DNA from: Nitrospira sp. Ga0074138
GTDB lineage: Bacteria; Nitrospirota; Nitrospiria; Nitrospirales; Nitrospiraceae
Direction of reading: 5' to 3'
DNA length: 64,000 nucleotides
Assembly: GCA_001464735.1 (NCBI GenBank)
Contig: LNDU01000034.1
Coordinates: forward strand, 62,001-126,000
Position numbers and translations under genes: made by a program. The number at the start of each line of letters is the position of its first letter. The first letter of the stretch is position 1. The notes under the pieces were generated by a model. The model searched no databases. It was not told the DNA's origin and saw nothing but the letters and a program-made list of their open reading frames with translations. Below, piece by piece: positions 17,114 to 24,970 of this stretch.

Positions 17114-18085
17114 ATGCGCGACTATCTCGAATTTGAAAAACCGATCCGTGAGATCGAAGAGAAGATCGAGAAGCTATCCGCCGCGGCCACCAGCGGCAAA
17201 TCGTCTTCTCAGAACGACATCCGGAAGCTGCGCACCAAGCTGGCGCAAGTCGAACATGAGCTCTACAAAAACCTGACCCCCTGGCAGCGAACGCAGCTGG
17301 CTCGCCACCCTCAACGCCCAAGCACGCTGGATTATATCAATGAGTTGACACGAGATTTTCTTGAGCTGCACGGCGACCGTGTGTTCGGAGATGATCGGGC
17401 CATCGTGGGAGGATTTGCCAGATTCAATGACCGATCGGTGATGATTATCGGTCATCAAAAAGGCAAGACTCTCAAAGAACGCGTGCAACGCAACTTCGGC
17501 ATGCCTAATCCGGAAGGGTATCGGAAAGCACTTCGCCTCATGCGGATGGCGGAAAAGTTCAACCGCCCGATCATGACCTTTATCGATACGCCCGGCGCCT
17601 ATCCCGGTATCGGCGCCGAGGAGCGTGGGCAAGCCGAAGCCATCGCCAGAAATTTGTTTGTCATGTCGCGCTTGACCGTGCCGATTATTGCCGTGGTCAT
17701 CGGTGAAGGGGGCAGCGGGGGGGCTCTAGCTCTCGGCGTCGCCGACCGAGTCTTGATGCTGGAACATTCGGTCTATTCGGTCATTTCACCTGAAGGCTGT
17801 GCCGCGATTCTCTGGGACAATCCGGAAAAGATTCCCGATGCCGCTTCCGCATTGAAAATGACCGCGAAGGATCTTTTCGAGCTTGGCGTGATCGACACGA
17901 TTGTTTCTGAACCGCTGGGCGGTGCTCATCGCGAACCGCGAGCCGTTTGTGACCTGGTCGGGAAGGCACTGACCAACCAACTATTTGACCTGCTTGATTT
18001 GCCCGTCGAACAACTTCTTGCACAACGAGATCAGAAATATCGAAGGATGGGGGCCGTCGCCGGCCTGCTTCCCGATCAGGCCTGA
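17114..18085 (+). CDS. accA: Acetyl-CoA carboxylase carboxyltransferase subunit alpha
   Basis: With AccD this subunit transfers carboxyl from biotin to acetyl-CoA, the committed step of fatty-acid synthesis. The 323 residues match the family. It begins MRDYLEFEKPIREIEEKIEKL (helical N-terminus). The core carries ELHGDRVFGDD, TFIDTPGAYPG and GEGGSGGALALG. The open frame extends to a TTG at 17072, but ATG 17114 gives the normal family start. It lies about 50 bp after dnaE, a neighbourhood also seen in other bacteria. Confidence 0.96.
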   Translation: MRDYLEFEKPIREIEEKIEKLSAAATSGKSSSQNDIRKLRTKLAQVEHELYKNLTPWQRTQLARHPQRPSTLDYINELTRDFLELHGDRVFGDDRAIVGGFARFNDRSVMIIGHQKGKTLKERVQRNFGMPNPEGYRKALRLMRMAEKFNRPIMTFIDTPGAYPGIGAEERGQAEAIARNLFVMSRLTVPIIAVVIGEGGSGGALALGVADRVLMLEHSVYSVISPEGCAAILWDNPEKIPDAASALKMTAKDLFELGVIDTIVSEPLGGAHREPRAVCDLVGKALTNQLFDLLDLPVEQLLAQRDQKYRRMGAVAGLLPDQA

Positions 18086-18108
18086 TCGACATCATCGTCG
18101 CTCGTCGT

Positions 18109-18696
18109 TCATGTGAACAGTCCGGTTGTACGGAATCGCTGCTCCAGTATGGCGAGAATCCGCTCTGCTAGTACTGGCCGATAGGGATCGAGTGCTGCTC
18201 CTTCAAGATAGCGATCGAGGGTTCGCGGTAATTTCCGCCACCACGCACGCGCCGAGACCGTGGCCTGTTCGGCCGCGGCGGCCTCGCCTCTGAGGATGCG
18301 GAGAATCTCGCGCTCGAAGAAGTCCACATGGACCAGTTCGTCCTCGCGGATCGAGGCCAAGTCCGGCCGTAACATGACGAGTAACGTTGCGAATTCAAGT
18401 CCCAGTGACTCATACCCATAGAGCTGAACGGCCAGTGCTGGCCATTGTCGTGGCACGGTCGGCAGCCGTTCCCGTTCACGAGGCTGACGGCCGATCATGG
18501 TTTCAAATTGTGCCAGATGCTGCTGCTCATCCTCCTCGTGTTGTCGGAGGAACGCATAGACGTTGGGAGGCACGTCTTGTAAACGCGCTGACCGTACTGT
18601 CCACAGCGCCATGGATTCGGCCTTGAGAAAACGCTCCAAGAGAGCCGTCTCACACTCCGGGGGGAGCCGAATGGACATGGCCGCATCAGACGACAT
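18109..18696 (-). CDS. Ferritin-like di-iron domain protein
   Basis: This all-helical protein of about 195 residues has spaced carboxylate/histidine pairs typical of a ferritin-like four-helix bundle: ESMALW, EEDEQQHL (ExxxxH), ESLGLEF and EDELVHVDFFE. These could bind two metal ions. The role cannot be assigned; rubrerythrin-like or tRNA-hydroxylase-like chemistry are both possible. The start is uncertain: GTG 18717, ATG 18696 and ATG 18678 are all in frame and none has a good ribosome site. It converges with accA with a 23-bp gap. Confidence 0.8.
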   Translation of the reverse strand: MSSDAAMSIRLPPECETALLERFLKAESMALWTVRSARLQDVPPNVYAFLRQHEEDEQQHLAQFETMIGRQPRERERLPTVPRQWPALAVQLYGYESLGLEFATLLVMLRPDLASIREDELVHVDFFEREILRILRGEAAAAEQATVSARAWWRKLPRTLDRYLEGAALDPYRPVLAERILAILEQRFRTTGLFT

Positions 18697-18870
18697 CAGG
18701 ACCCATAGTACGCACACTTCGACTGGTTATCCAAGCGTTCCCCGAAGAGAGTGCAAGCAGGGTTGACGGATCCCCATCAACTGTGTACATCTTACGCGTA
18801 GCTACTCACCGGACCGACTGCAAACCCGGTCGCACGGGTTTCGGTTTGGCTAACCCATGAGGCATTACCT

Positions 18871-19584
18871 ATGACACCTCCTACCGGTACCATGTCTCTG
18901 GCCGTTCAACGGGTTGTGTTCTGTGTACTCGCCGCGGTTGTATTCCTGGAGGTCGGCTGTGTCAGTCGGCGTACGTACGAAAAGGTCAAGGCGGAAACTC
19001 TAGAAGAGACTCAAGTCTTGGAGGCGGTACGCGGAGACCTCAGGGAGCTGGATCAGGAGATCGCGAGCCTACAGGCTTCGAACCGACGTGAAGATGTCGC
19101 CGTGTCTGAACTGCGGGCCGCGATTCAGCGAGAAGAAGAACAGCTGCCGATTATGAAACAGCGAGCGGAGGACACCCTCGCGTTGTTGAAGACACAGGTG
19201 GCGACCTTGATGAACCAGAGTTGGCAGCTGGCGCGTAAGATCGTGGATATTCGGCAAGAGAGCGTCTCCTTGCAAGCCAAGGTCGCTCAGTACAAGGAGA
19301 AAATAGAACGGCCCCAGGCGTCTGTGATGGTGGATTCGGAAAGAGAGAAACTCGTCATAACCGAGCCGGTTATCTCTGAAGAGTCCATATCGTCAGTCGG
19401 ACCTGCTCAGAATACGGAACTGACACAGGTTGCACAAGCTGCCTCCTCCCCGCCGAGTATCGCTCCTATCAAACCTGCAGCACCATCACCCTCCGCGAAG
19501 ATTGATCCACCGTCGATAATCGACTCCTGGATCGAAATGATCACCAGCTGGCTTTCCAAAATCTGGAACTGGTTATTGGCGTGA
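18871..19584 (+). CDS. Lipoprotein with periplasmic coiled coil
   Basis: This 237-residue protein has a lipoprotein signal with lipobox LEVGC (Cys30). A long coiled coil covers residues 38 to about 150 (Glu/Gln/Leu-rich), then comes a Pro/Ala/Ser-rich linker and a Trp-rich amphipathic C-terminus (WIEMITSWLSKIWNWLLA) that may lie on a membrane. Start: ATG with GAGG 8 bases upstream. No family is assigned. The stop codon lies within a perfect inverted repeat (19578-19601). Confidence 0.85.
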   Translation: MTPPTGTMSLAVQRVVFCVLAAVVFLEVGCVSRRTYEKVKAETLEETQVLEAVRGDLRELDQEIASLQASNRREDVAVSELRAAIQREEEQLPIMKQRAEDTLALLKTQVATLMNQSWQLARKIVDIRQESVSLQAKVAQYKEKIERPQASVMVDSEREKLVITEPVISEESISSVGPAQNTELTQVAQAASSPPSIAPIKPAAPSPSAKIDPPSIIDSWIEMITSWLSKIWNWLLA

Positions 19585-19601
19585 TGCGGACGCATCACGC
19601 C
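19578..19601. terminator. Perfect inverted repeat over a stop codon
   Basis: GGCGTGATGCG and CGCATCACGCC are exact reverse complements (11 bp) separated by GA. The repeat overlaps the TGA stop of the lipoprotein gene and lies between convergent genes. It has no T-run. It could be a bidirectional terminator or mRNA-end hairpin. Confidence 0.5.
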
Positions 19602-19621
19602 TGACAGAACAGGATGATCTC

Positions 19622-20860
19622 TCAGGTAGGCTGTACGAGTTGTTCTTGGGCCCACGCGGCTGCTGCGGTCCCGGCGAGATGTCCGGTCGCCATGCAACCA
19701 GTGAGCAGATATCCTCCGGTCGGCGCTTCCCAATCCAACATTTCGCCTGCGCAAAAGACACCGGAACGTGCTCGAAGCATCAGACGGTTATCGAGCGCCT
19801 CAAAGGAGACACCGCCGGCCGTGCTGATGGCTTCTGCCAGTGGTCGAGGTGCTGTGAGTGTGAGCGGGATGGATTTGATGGCTGAGGCTAGGCGAGCAGA
19901 GTCCGCCAACACGTCTTTCGACACCACTTCACGCAAGAGACCGGCTTTGACTCCTGCGACACCGGCGCACCGGGTGAGATGTGTTGCCAGCGTACGTTTC
20001 CCACGCGGCCTTGAGAGATCCTTTGTGAGTTGCTGCAGCGATCGATCCGGGGTGAGATCGAGCCACAGCGAGGCCGTTCCTTCCGCGGCGATGGCATCGC
20101 GAACATGGCTTGAGATAGTATAGATCACGCCTCCTTCCACACCGTTCTCCGTGACGACAAACTCTCCCCGTTGGCGGATCACGATCCCGTCCACGGTCTT
20201 CGCGGTGACTTCGACGGTCTTCACTGGCTGTCCGGCAAACCTCGTTCGAAAGTGCTCGCTCCACCGTACGTCAAATCCACAATTGGCCGGCTTTAGCGGA
20301 GCGATCAGTACCTTGTGCTCAGCCAGAATCTGAATCCACGCGGCATCGGAGCCGAGATGTGGCCAACTGCCGCCGCCCAGCGCCAATACCACAGCGTCGG
20401 CGTGAGCATGAACCAGCCCTTGTGGAGTGGTGAACTGCAACCTGCGTTCTTTATCCCATCCGCACCACCGATGTCTAATATGGAACTGTACTCCTGATTG
20501 TCGCAACCGTCGTAGCCAGGCGCGTAAGAGCGGAGCCGCTTTCAGGTCAGTGGGAAAGATCCGTCCAGACGTACCGATGAATGTTTCCACACCAAGCTCG
20601 CGAGCCCAATCCCGCAAGGCACTCGGGGGAAATGATCGAATCGCGGGCTCGATGAATGCACGTTGCTGGCCATAGCGAGAAAGAAAGGGTTCGATCGGTT
20701 CCGAATGCGTGAGATTCAGCCCGCCCTTTCCTGCCAGCAGAAACTTTCTCCCCACCGACGGCATGGCATCATACACCTCAACGTGTACGCCCGCTGAGGC
20801 TGCCGCTTCCCCCGCCATGAGCCCGGCAGGTCCACCACCGATAATCACAACTCTTGCCAT
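19622..20860 (-). CDS. FAD-dependent flavoprotein, HI0933/BaiN-like (TIGR03862 type)
   Basis: This is a 412-residue FAD protein. An N-terminal Rossmann dinucleotide motif GGGPAGLMA lies near residue 8, followed by the family signature LLAGKGGLNLTHSEP near 40. ALGGGSWPHLG lies near 150 and the C-terminal FAD-contact GEMLDWEAPTGGYLLTGC near 380. The motifs fit the flavoprotein group known as TIGR03862, whose substrate is not established. It is a stand-alone gene convergent with the 18871 lipoprotein gene. Confidence 0.92.
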   Translation of the reverse strand: MARVVIIGGGPAGLMAGEAAASAGVHVEVYDAMPSVGRKFLLAGKGGLNLTHSEPIEPFLSRYGQQRAFIEPAIRSFPPSALRDWARELGVETFIGTSGRIFPTDLKAAPLLRAWLRRLRQSGVQFHIRHRWCGWDKERRLQFTTPQGLVHAHADAVVLALGGGSWPHLGSDAAWIQILAEHKVLIAPLKPANCGFDVRWSEHFRTRFAGQPVKTVEVTAKTVDGIVIRQRGEFVVTENGVEGGVIYTISSHVRDAIAAEGTASLWLDLTPDRSLQQLTKDLSRPRGKRTLATHLTRCAGVAGVKAGLLREVVSKDVLADSARLASAIKSIPLTLTAPRPLAEAISTAGGVSFEALDNRLMLRARSGVFCAGEMLDWEAPTGGYLLTGCMATGHLAGTAAAAWAQEQLVQPT

Positions 20861-21175
20861 CCAGATCCAAATAATTTGTGACGAGGAATGATCGATCTAA
20901 CCCAATTTGCACATTTAAGAACATGTATCAACCGCAGGAATTCACCTTCGTATGAATAAAGCTACATTCCAAACACTATGTATGAACACAGCTGAACATA
21001 TTCGCAACGAGTTTATGAGACTTTTTTGAGGATTTGCATTGATCCCTGTGTGGCCTGACTCTTGCTCAGTCGCACCAGGCGGGTGGCGATGGCTATCATC
21101 GTGAATCCTATGTCCAACTTTCTTAACAAGACCTGACTCGTCGATATGGCGAAGGTCTCCAAAGGAGGAGTTTCA
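20861..21175. other. Intergenic region between divergent genes
   Basis: This 315-bp stretch separates the flavoprotein gene (minus) from the haem peroxidase gene (plus) and must hold both promoters. It is AT-richer than its surroundings. No clear operator or promoter is identified. Confidence 0.4.
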
Positions 21176-22804
21176 ATGCACGTTCGAGCAACATGCGTCG
21201 TGGTGCTCGGTCTTGCTGGCTTGCTTTCCGGCACAACCGAACAAGTCATTGCAGCCGAGGATTTGTCAGAACGAAACAATTTGCACGTTACAAAACCTAC
21301 TCGTCCGCGTTTCCCGGATGACGTCTTCAGCCGCATGTTTCCCGGGCTCCCGCCCTTTGCTCCGCAGACCGATGAGTCTAGAGAACAAGCTAAAAAGCTT
21401 GGCGTGAAAGAAGGGGTCCTCGATGCCAAGGACAACCTGAACGATCCGATCTTGTCGATTACAGACCCGAACTTAAGTCTGAACAATCCCAACAATCCGA
21501 ACATGTCGGCCGGGGTGACCTTCTTCGGGCAATTCCTCGATCACGATCTCACTCTCGCGTTGAAAGCACCGATTCTGGAGAATACCAAGCCTAGGCAAAC
21601 CACCAATTTCCGCACAGCCGAGTTTGACCTCGACAGTGTCTACGGAAACGGTCCCACAGGATCTCCTGAACTGTACGACACCAGCTCCCGTGACATCAAA
21701 TTCAGGGTGGAAGAGATTCCAGGCTCTGAACTAGTTTCTCGCAAAGGGGTTAAGCGCTTCGATCTGCCCCGAGACGCCAACCTCAATGCAATCATCGCCG
21801 ACAGCCGCAACGATGAAAATATCCTCCTTAGCCAATTTCATCTGGCCATGCTGAAGTTTCACAACGCTGTTGTCGATCGGTTGCGTGCCGACCAGGCCAA
21901 TGCAAATCGCTCCGCGCAGGACCTCTTCAAGGAAGCGCAGCAACAGGTCCGGTGGCACTATCAGTGGATAGTGCTCAATGAGTTTCTCCCGCTCACGATC
22001 GGGCAGGATCGGGTCGATGAAATCTTGAGGCACGGTCCTCGGTTCTACAGAGTTCACGACCGGACTCAAGATTCACTCTTTCGCAGTCCGAGGCGAGAGC
22101 CACTGATTCCCGTCGAATTCGCGGTGGCGGCCTATCGATTCGGTCATTCCCAAGTTCGTCCCAGCTATCGGTTGAACTTTGGAGCGGCTCCGGGTAGTGA
22201 GTTCTTTGCCTTCATTTTCGATGATTCTGCCGATCCGAATGATCCCAACCCCAACGACATGCGAGGAGGCAAGCGCGCCCCACGTCGCTATGTTGACTGG
22301 CAAACCTTTTTCAAGTTTGATGAGAACTTTAGGCCCAACAAACGGATCGACACGAAGCTTTCGACTCCGCTCATGCATCTCCTCGGGTCACGTGGGCCGG
22401 CGCCCGGTATGCCGGCAGACGGCATCCAATCCCTGGCTTCCCGCAATCTTATGAGGCATGTCAACTTTGGTCTGCCATCGGGGCAAGCCATTGCTCGAGT
22501 GATGGGTGTTCAGGTGCTGACCCCCGAACAACTTGCCGAATTGACACCCTTCGGCATGGAAAAGAGTACACCGCTCTGGTACTACATTCTCAAGGAAGCA
22601 GAAGTCCTTGAGCAAGGTTTGCGGATGGGGCCGGTGGGAAGCCGGATCGTCGGCGAAGTCTTCATCGGCCTGTTGAAAGCCGATAAGGACTCCTATCTCA
22701 CCGTCAACAAGAACTGGAAACCGACCTTACCGTCCGCGAAGTCCGGCGATTTCGAGATCACCGATTTGCTGAACTTCGCCGGTGTGGTTCATCCGCTTCA
22801 GTAG
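21176..22804 (+). CDS. Animal-type haem peroxidase (peroxidasin-like), secreted
   Basis: This 542-residue protein has a signal peptide (MHVRATCVVVLGLAGLLSG, cleaved near VIAAE) and belongs to the An_peroxidase superfamily. Diagnostic segments are visible in order: distal His in FGQFLDHDLTL, catalytic Arg in DSRNDEN, FHNAVVDRL, and the proximal His in YRFGHSQV. It probably oxidises small molecules or halides with H2O2 outside the cytoplasm. Start: ATG 21176 with GGAGGAG 5 bases upstream, 10 codons inside the open frame. A strong hairpin terminator follows. Confidence 0.92.
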   Translation: MHVRATCVVVLGLAGLLSGTTEQVIAAEDLSERNNLHVTKPTRPRFPDDVFSRMFPGLPPFAPQTDESREQAKKLGVKEGVLDAKDNLNDPILSITDPNLSLNNPNNPNMSAGVTFFGQFLDHDLTLALKAPILENTKPRQTTNFRTAEFDLDSVYGNGPTGSPELYDTSSRDIKFRVEEIPGSELVSRKGVKRFDLPRDANLNAIIADSRNDENILLSQFHLAMLKFHNAVVDRLRADQANANRSAQDLFKEAQQQVRWHYQWIVLNEFLPLTIGQDRVDEILRHGPRFYRVHDRTQDSLFRSPRREPLIPVEFAVAAYRFGHSQVRPSYRLNFGAAPGSEFFAFIFDDSADPNDPNPNDMRGGKRAPRRYVDWQTFFKFDENFRPNKRIDTKLSTPLMHLLGSRGPAPGMPADGIQSLASRNLMRHVNFGLPSGQAIARVMGVQVLTPEQLAELTPFGMEKSTPLWYYILKEAEVLEQGLRMGPVGSRIVGEVFIGLLKADKDSYLTVNKNWKPTLPSAKSGDFEITDLLNFAGVVHPLQ

Positions 22805-22821
22805 GCCTTACCTCATAACAA

Positions 22822-22854
22822 CGAGGGGTATTCGCTAAAAGCGGATACCCCTCG
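22822..22854. terminator. Strong bidirectional hairpin terminator
   Basis: CGAGGGGTATTCGCT pairs with AGCGGATACCCCTCG in a 15-bp stem with one G-T wobble and an AAA loop. It lies between the convergent haem peroxidase and ECF sigma genes. It is the strongest hairpin noticed in the window. Confidence 0.75.
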
Positions 22855-22887
22855 GTCGCGACTCCAGACTCATGACTTGTCCACTGC

Positions 22888-23496
22888 TCAGGGTTTGTTA
22901 GAGGCGCAGCTATCGCACTTCGTTGAGTGAAAGCGATAGTCGATCACTCCACCTCGGCGGTCAAGCTCAATCTGGCAACAGTCATCGAGCATTTGTTTGA
23001 GCTGCTTGCGCCCTCGCTGGACTCTCGATTTCATGCCGGAGAGCGACAAGCCCATCCGTTTAGCTGCGGTCTGTTGTGTCAGCCCCTCCAGCTCCACAAG
23101 CGTGATCGCTTCCCGATACTCCTGTGAGAGTCGATCGATCATTGGGCGCAGGCAACCGGCGAGTTCTGTTCGAGACTCACTAACCTCGCCCTGACGAGTC
23201 TTGTCCAAGATCGTTGGAAGTTCGTCAATAACTTCAAGCTCTGCGCTAAGTCCAGAGGGAATCTCTCGCTGTCTTCCTGGATTCCGGTAATGATCGATGA
23301 TCGCATTTCGCGTGATTTGATAGATCCATGAAACCAACCGGCCTGGATCGCTCACAGCGTCTATCTGCCGATGGACCCGCACAAACACGTCTTGCAAAAT
23401 GTCGTCGACATGCCCCTGGTCGTTCACACGCTTGGCGATGAAGACACGGAGGCCATCATGCACAAGTTGCCAGAGTTCTTCTGTCGTCTTCGTCAT
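22888..23496 (-). CDS. ECF sigma factor, SigZ-like, with C-terminal cysteine motif
   Basis: This is a 202-residue ECF sigma-70-family factor. Region 2 contains HVDDILQDVFVRVHRQ and SWIYQITRNAIIDHYR; region 4 contains YREAITLVELEGLTQQ and SLSGMKSRVQRGRKQLK. It ends with paired cysteines (DDCCQIE, then KCDSC), a metal- or redox-sensing type tail common in SigZ-like factors. Start: ATG 23496 with GGAGG 7 bases upstream. It follows the ArsI/CadI-like gene by 44 bp on the same strand, so the sigma factor may respond to the metal or arsenical that enzyme handles. No separate anti-sigma gene is seen. Confidence 0.93.
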   Translation of the reverse strand: MTKTTEELWQLVHDGLRVFIAKRVNDQGHVDDILQDVFVRVHRQIDAVSDPGRLVSWIYQITRNAIIDHYRNPGRQREIPSGLSAELEVIDELPTILDKTRQGEVSESRTELAGCLRPMIDRLSQEYREAITLVELEGLTQQTAAKRMGLSLSGMKSRVQRGRKQLKQMLDDCCQIELDRRGGVIDYRFHSTKCDSCASNKP

Positions 23497-23540
23497 GATG
23501 GCCTCCTCCCTCATCAACCTCCCTACGGTACTATGCTGGC

Positions 23541-23984
23541 TCAGGCGCCGCAAGTGGCAGGCTCATGAGCACCGGCCTTCTTCGGCACGCAACAGCCGGT
23601 TTGACTCAGTCGCCCTGTCACCTCCAATTGCTCATGGACAGTAAAGATCTCCCAGGCGTTCCCGTCTGGGTCGGTAAACCAAAGTTTGTCCTGTCGAGCG
23701 AAGCAACAGGCGACATTATCTTTGACTTTCTCAAGAATACCTTCACGTTGCAAACGAGCCTTCCACTCAGCGATCTCCTCGACCGTCTCAACCTCGATCC
23801 CCAAGTGATCCACGGCACTTACTTCGCCAGAGGAAGACACCAGCGAAAAGTTCAGCGCGGGAGCCTTGAGGTCAAACTTGGCATAGTCGGCCACCTGCTT
23901 CTGGGGTGGCACTCCAAATACCTTTTTGTAGAATGCGACTGATTTAGACACATCACGCACATCAAGTGAAATATGGGGACGCAT
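23541..23984 (-). CDS. VOC-fold metalloprotein of the ArsI/CadI family
   Basis: This 147-residue glyoxalase-fold protein has a metal-binding His in HISLDV near the start, DHLGIEV in the middle, the paired cysteines in CCFARQDKLWFTDPDG that mark ArsI/CadI proteins, and a Cys-rich end (GCCVPKK). Known members include ArsI, a C-As lyase that demethylates organoarsenicals, and CadI, induced by cadmium. Start: ATG 23984 with AAGGAGG 6 bases upstream. It is co-directional with the ECF sigma gene downstream, suggesting a metal or arsenic response unit. Confidence 0.9.
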   Translation of the reverse strand: MRPHISLDVRDVSKSVAFYKKVFGVPPQKQVADYAKFDLKAPALNFSLVSSSGEVSAVDHLGIEVETVEEIAEWKARLQREGILEKVKDNVACCFARQDKLWFTDPDGNAWEIFTVHEQLEVTGRLSQTGCCVPKKAGAHEPATCGA

Positions 23985-24091
23985 GGGGAACCTCCTTCTT
24001 GTAGAGTGGCGAGTCATTCCATACTCATCTCTATAGACGGAGAAGGTCAGAAAAGGACGCAGCCATAGAAGGAGGAAACGAGGATCTATCT

Positions 24092-24709
24092 CTATATCCT
24101 AGGCGATGAGCTCAATGATGGAGTTCTACGTTTCGCCTGGGGCTTGGCGAAACAGTTGCTGAGATGGTCGTCTACCAGACCCACCGCCTGCATGAAGGCA
24201 TAGACGATCGTGCTCCCCACGAACCGGAACCCACGTTTCTTAAGATCCTTTGAGAGGATATCGCTCTCCGGGCTTGTGGCTGGGACATCCGCCATCGTTC
24301 GCCGACAATTCCGTATCGGTTTCCCGTCGACAAATTGCCAGACATACCGATCAAACGATCCGAATTCTTTCTGCACTGCCAGAAAGGCCTGCGCATTGGT
24401 CACCGCTGCGTCGATCTTCAACCTATTGCGGATGATGCCGGAGTCGTTCAGCAACTGCTTCTTTCTGTGGGCTGTGAACGTGGCCACCTTGGCCGGATCA
24501 AACCCGGCAAAAGCTTTTCGATAGTTCCCACGGCGCTTTAAGATTGTATCCCAAGTGAGACCAGCCTGCGCTCCTTCCAGCAGCAACATTTCAAAGAGCC
24601 GCTGATCGTGATGCACCGGCCTCCCCCACTCCCGATCGTGATACCGAATCATATGGGGTTTCTCCCCAGCCCATGGGCATCGCGTTCGCGGTGATGGTTT
24701 AAGAGGCAT
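24092..24709 (-). CDS. tag: DNA-3-methyladenine glycosylase I
   Basis: This base-excision repair enzyme removes 3-methyladenine from alkylated DNA. The protein (about 205 residues) shows the family features: RCPWAG with the first zinc Cys, YHDREWG with the zinc His, LLLEGAQAGLTWDTILKRR and GFRFVGSTIVYAFMQAVG, then DDHLSNCF with the last zinc His and Cys. Start: ATG 24709; the upstream extension adds 11 residues not typical of the family. A 50-codon membrane protein gene lies 57 bp upstream on the same strand. Confidence 0.95.
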   Translation of the reverse strand: MPLKPSPRTRCPWAGEKPHMIRYHDREWGRPVHHDQRLFEMLLLEGAQAGLTWDTILKRRGNYRKAFAGFDPAKVATFTAHRKKQLLNDSGIIRNRLKIDAAVTNAQAFLAVQKEFGSFDRYVWQFVDGKPIRNCRRTMADVPATSPESDILSKDLKKRGFRFVGSTIVYAFMQAVGLVDDHLSNCFAKPQAKRRTPSLSSSPRI

Positions 24710-24765
24710 GACCCGACCCTGGCACCTGCTGATGGTCTTCAATCACCCGTGGTCTACCATAGATG

Positions 24766-24918
24766 CTACCGCCGAAAGGCGTCCTTGCCTTTGAGCACAT
24801 CCTCCAACATCTTGTCGGCTAACTTGCCGGCCTGCCAGCGGCGATACTGTTGGTGAATCACCAGCCAAAGCACGACTCCACCGATTCCTATGAAAATCAT
24901 CCAACCCGTATTGTCCAT
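24766..24918 (-). CDS. Small single-pass membrane protein (50 residues)
   Basis: The minus strand reads a 50-codon frame starting MDNTGWMIFIGIGGVVLWLV and ending DVLKGKDAFRR. It has one N-terminal transmembrane helix followed by a charged cytoplasmic tail (QQYRRWQAGKLADKMLED). This layout, plain codon use and placement directly upstream of tag argue for a real gene. The ribosome site is weak. The function is unknown. Confidence 0.6.
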   Translation of the reverse strand: MDNTGWMIFIGIGGVVLWLVIHQQYRRWQAGKLADKMLEDVLKGKDAFRR

Positions 24919-24970
24919 CGAGGCACATTACCTGGCGTCGTCCGCCTGGGCACGCCGCATGTAACGGCGC

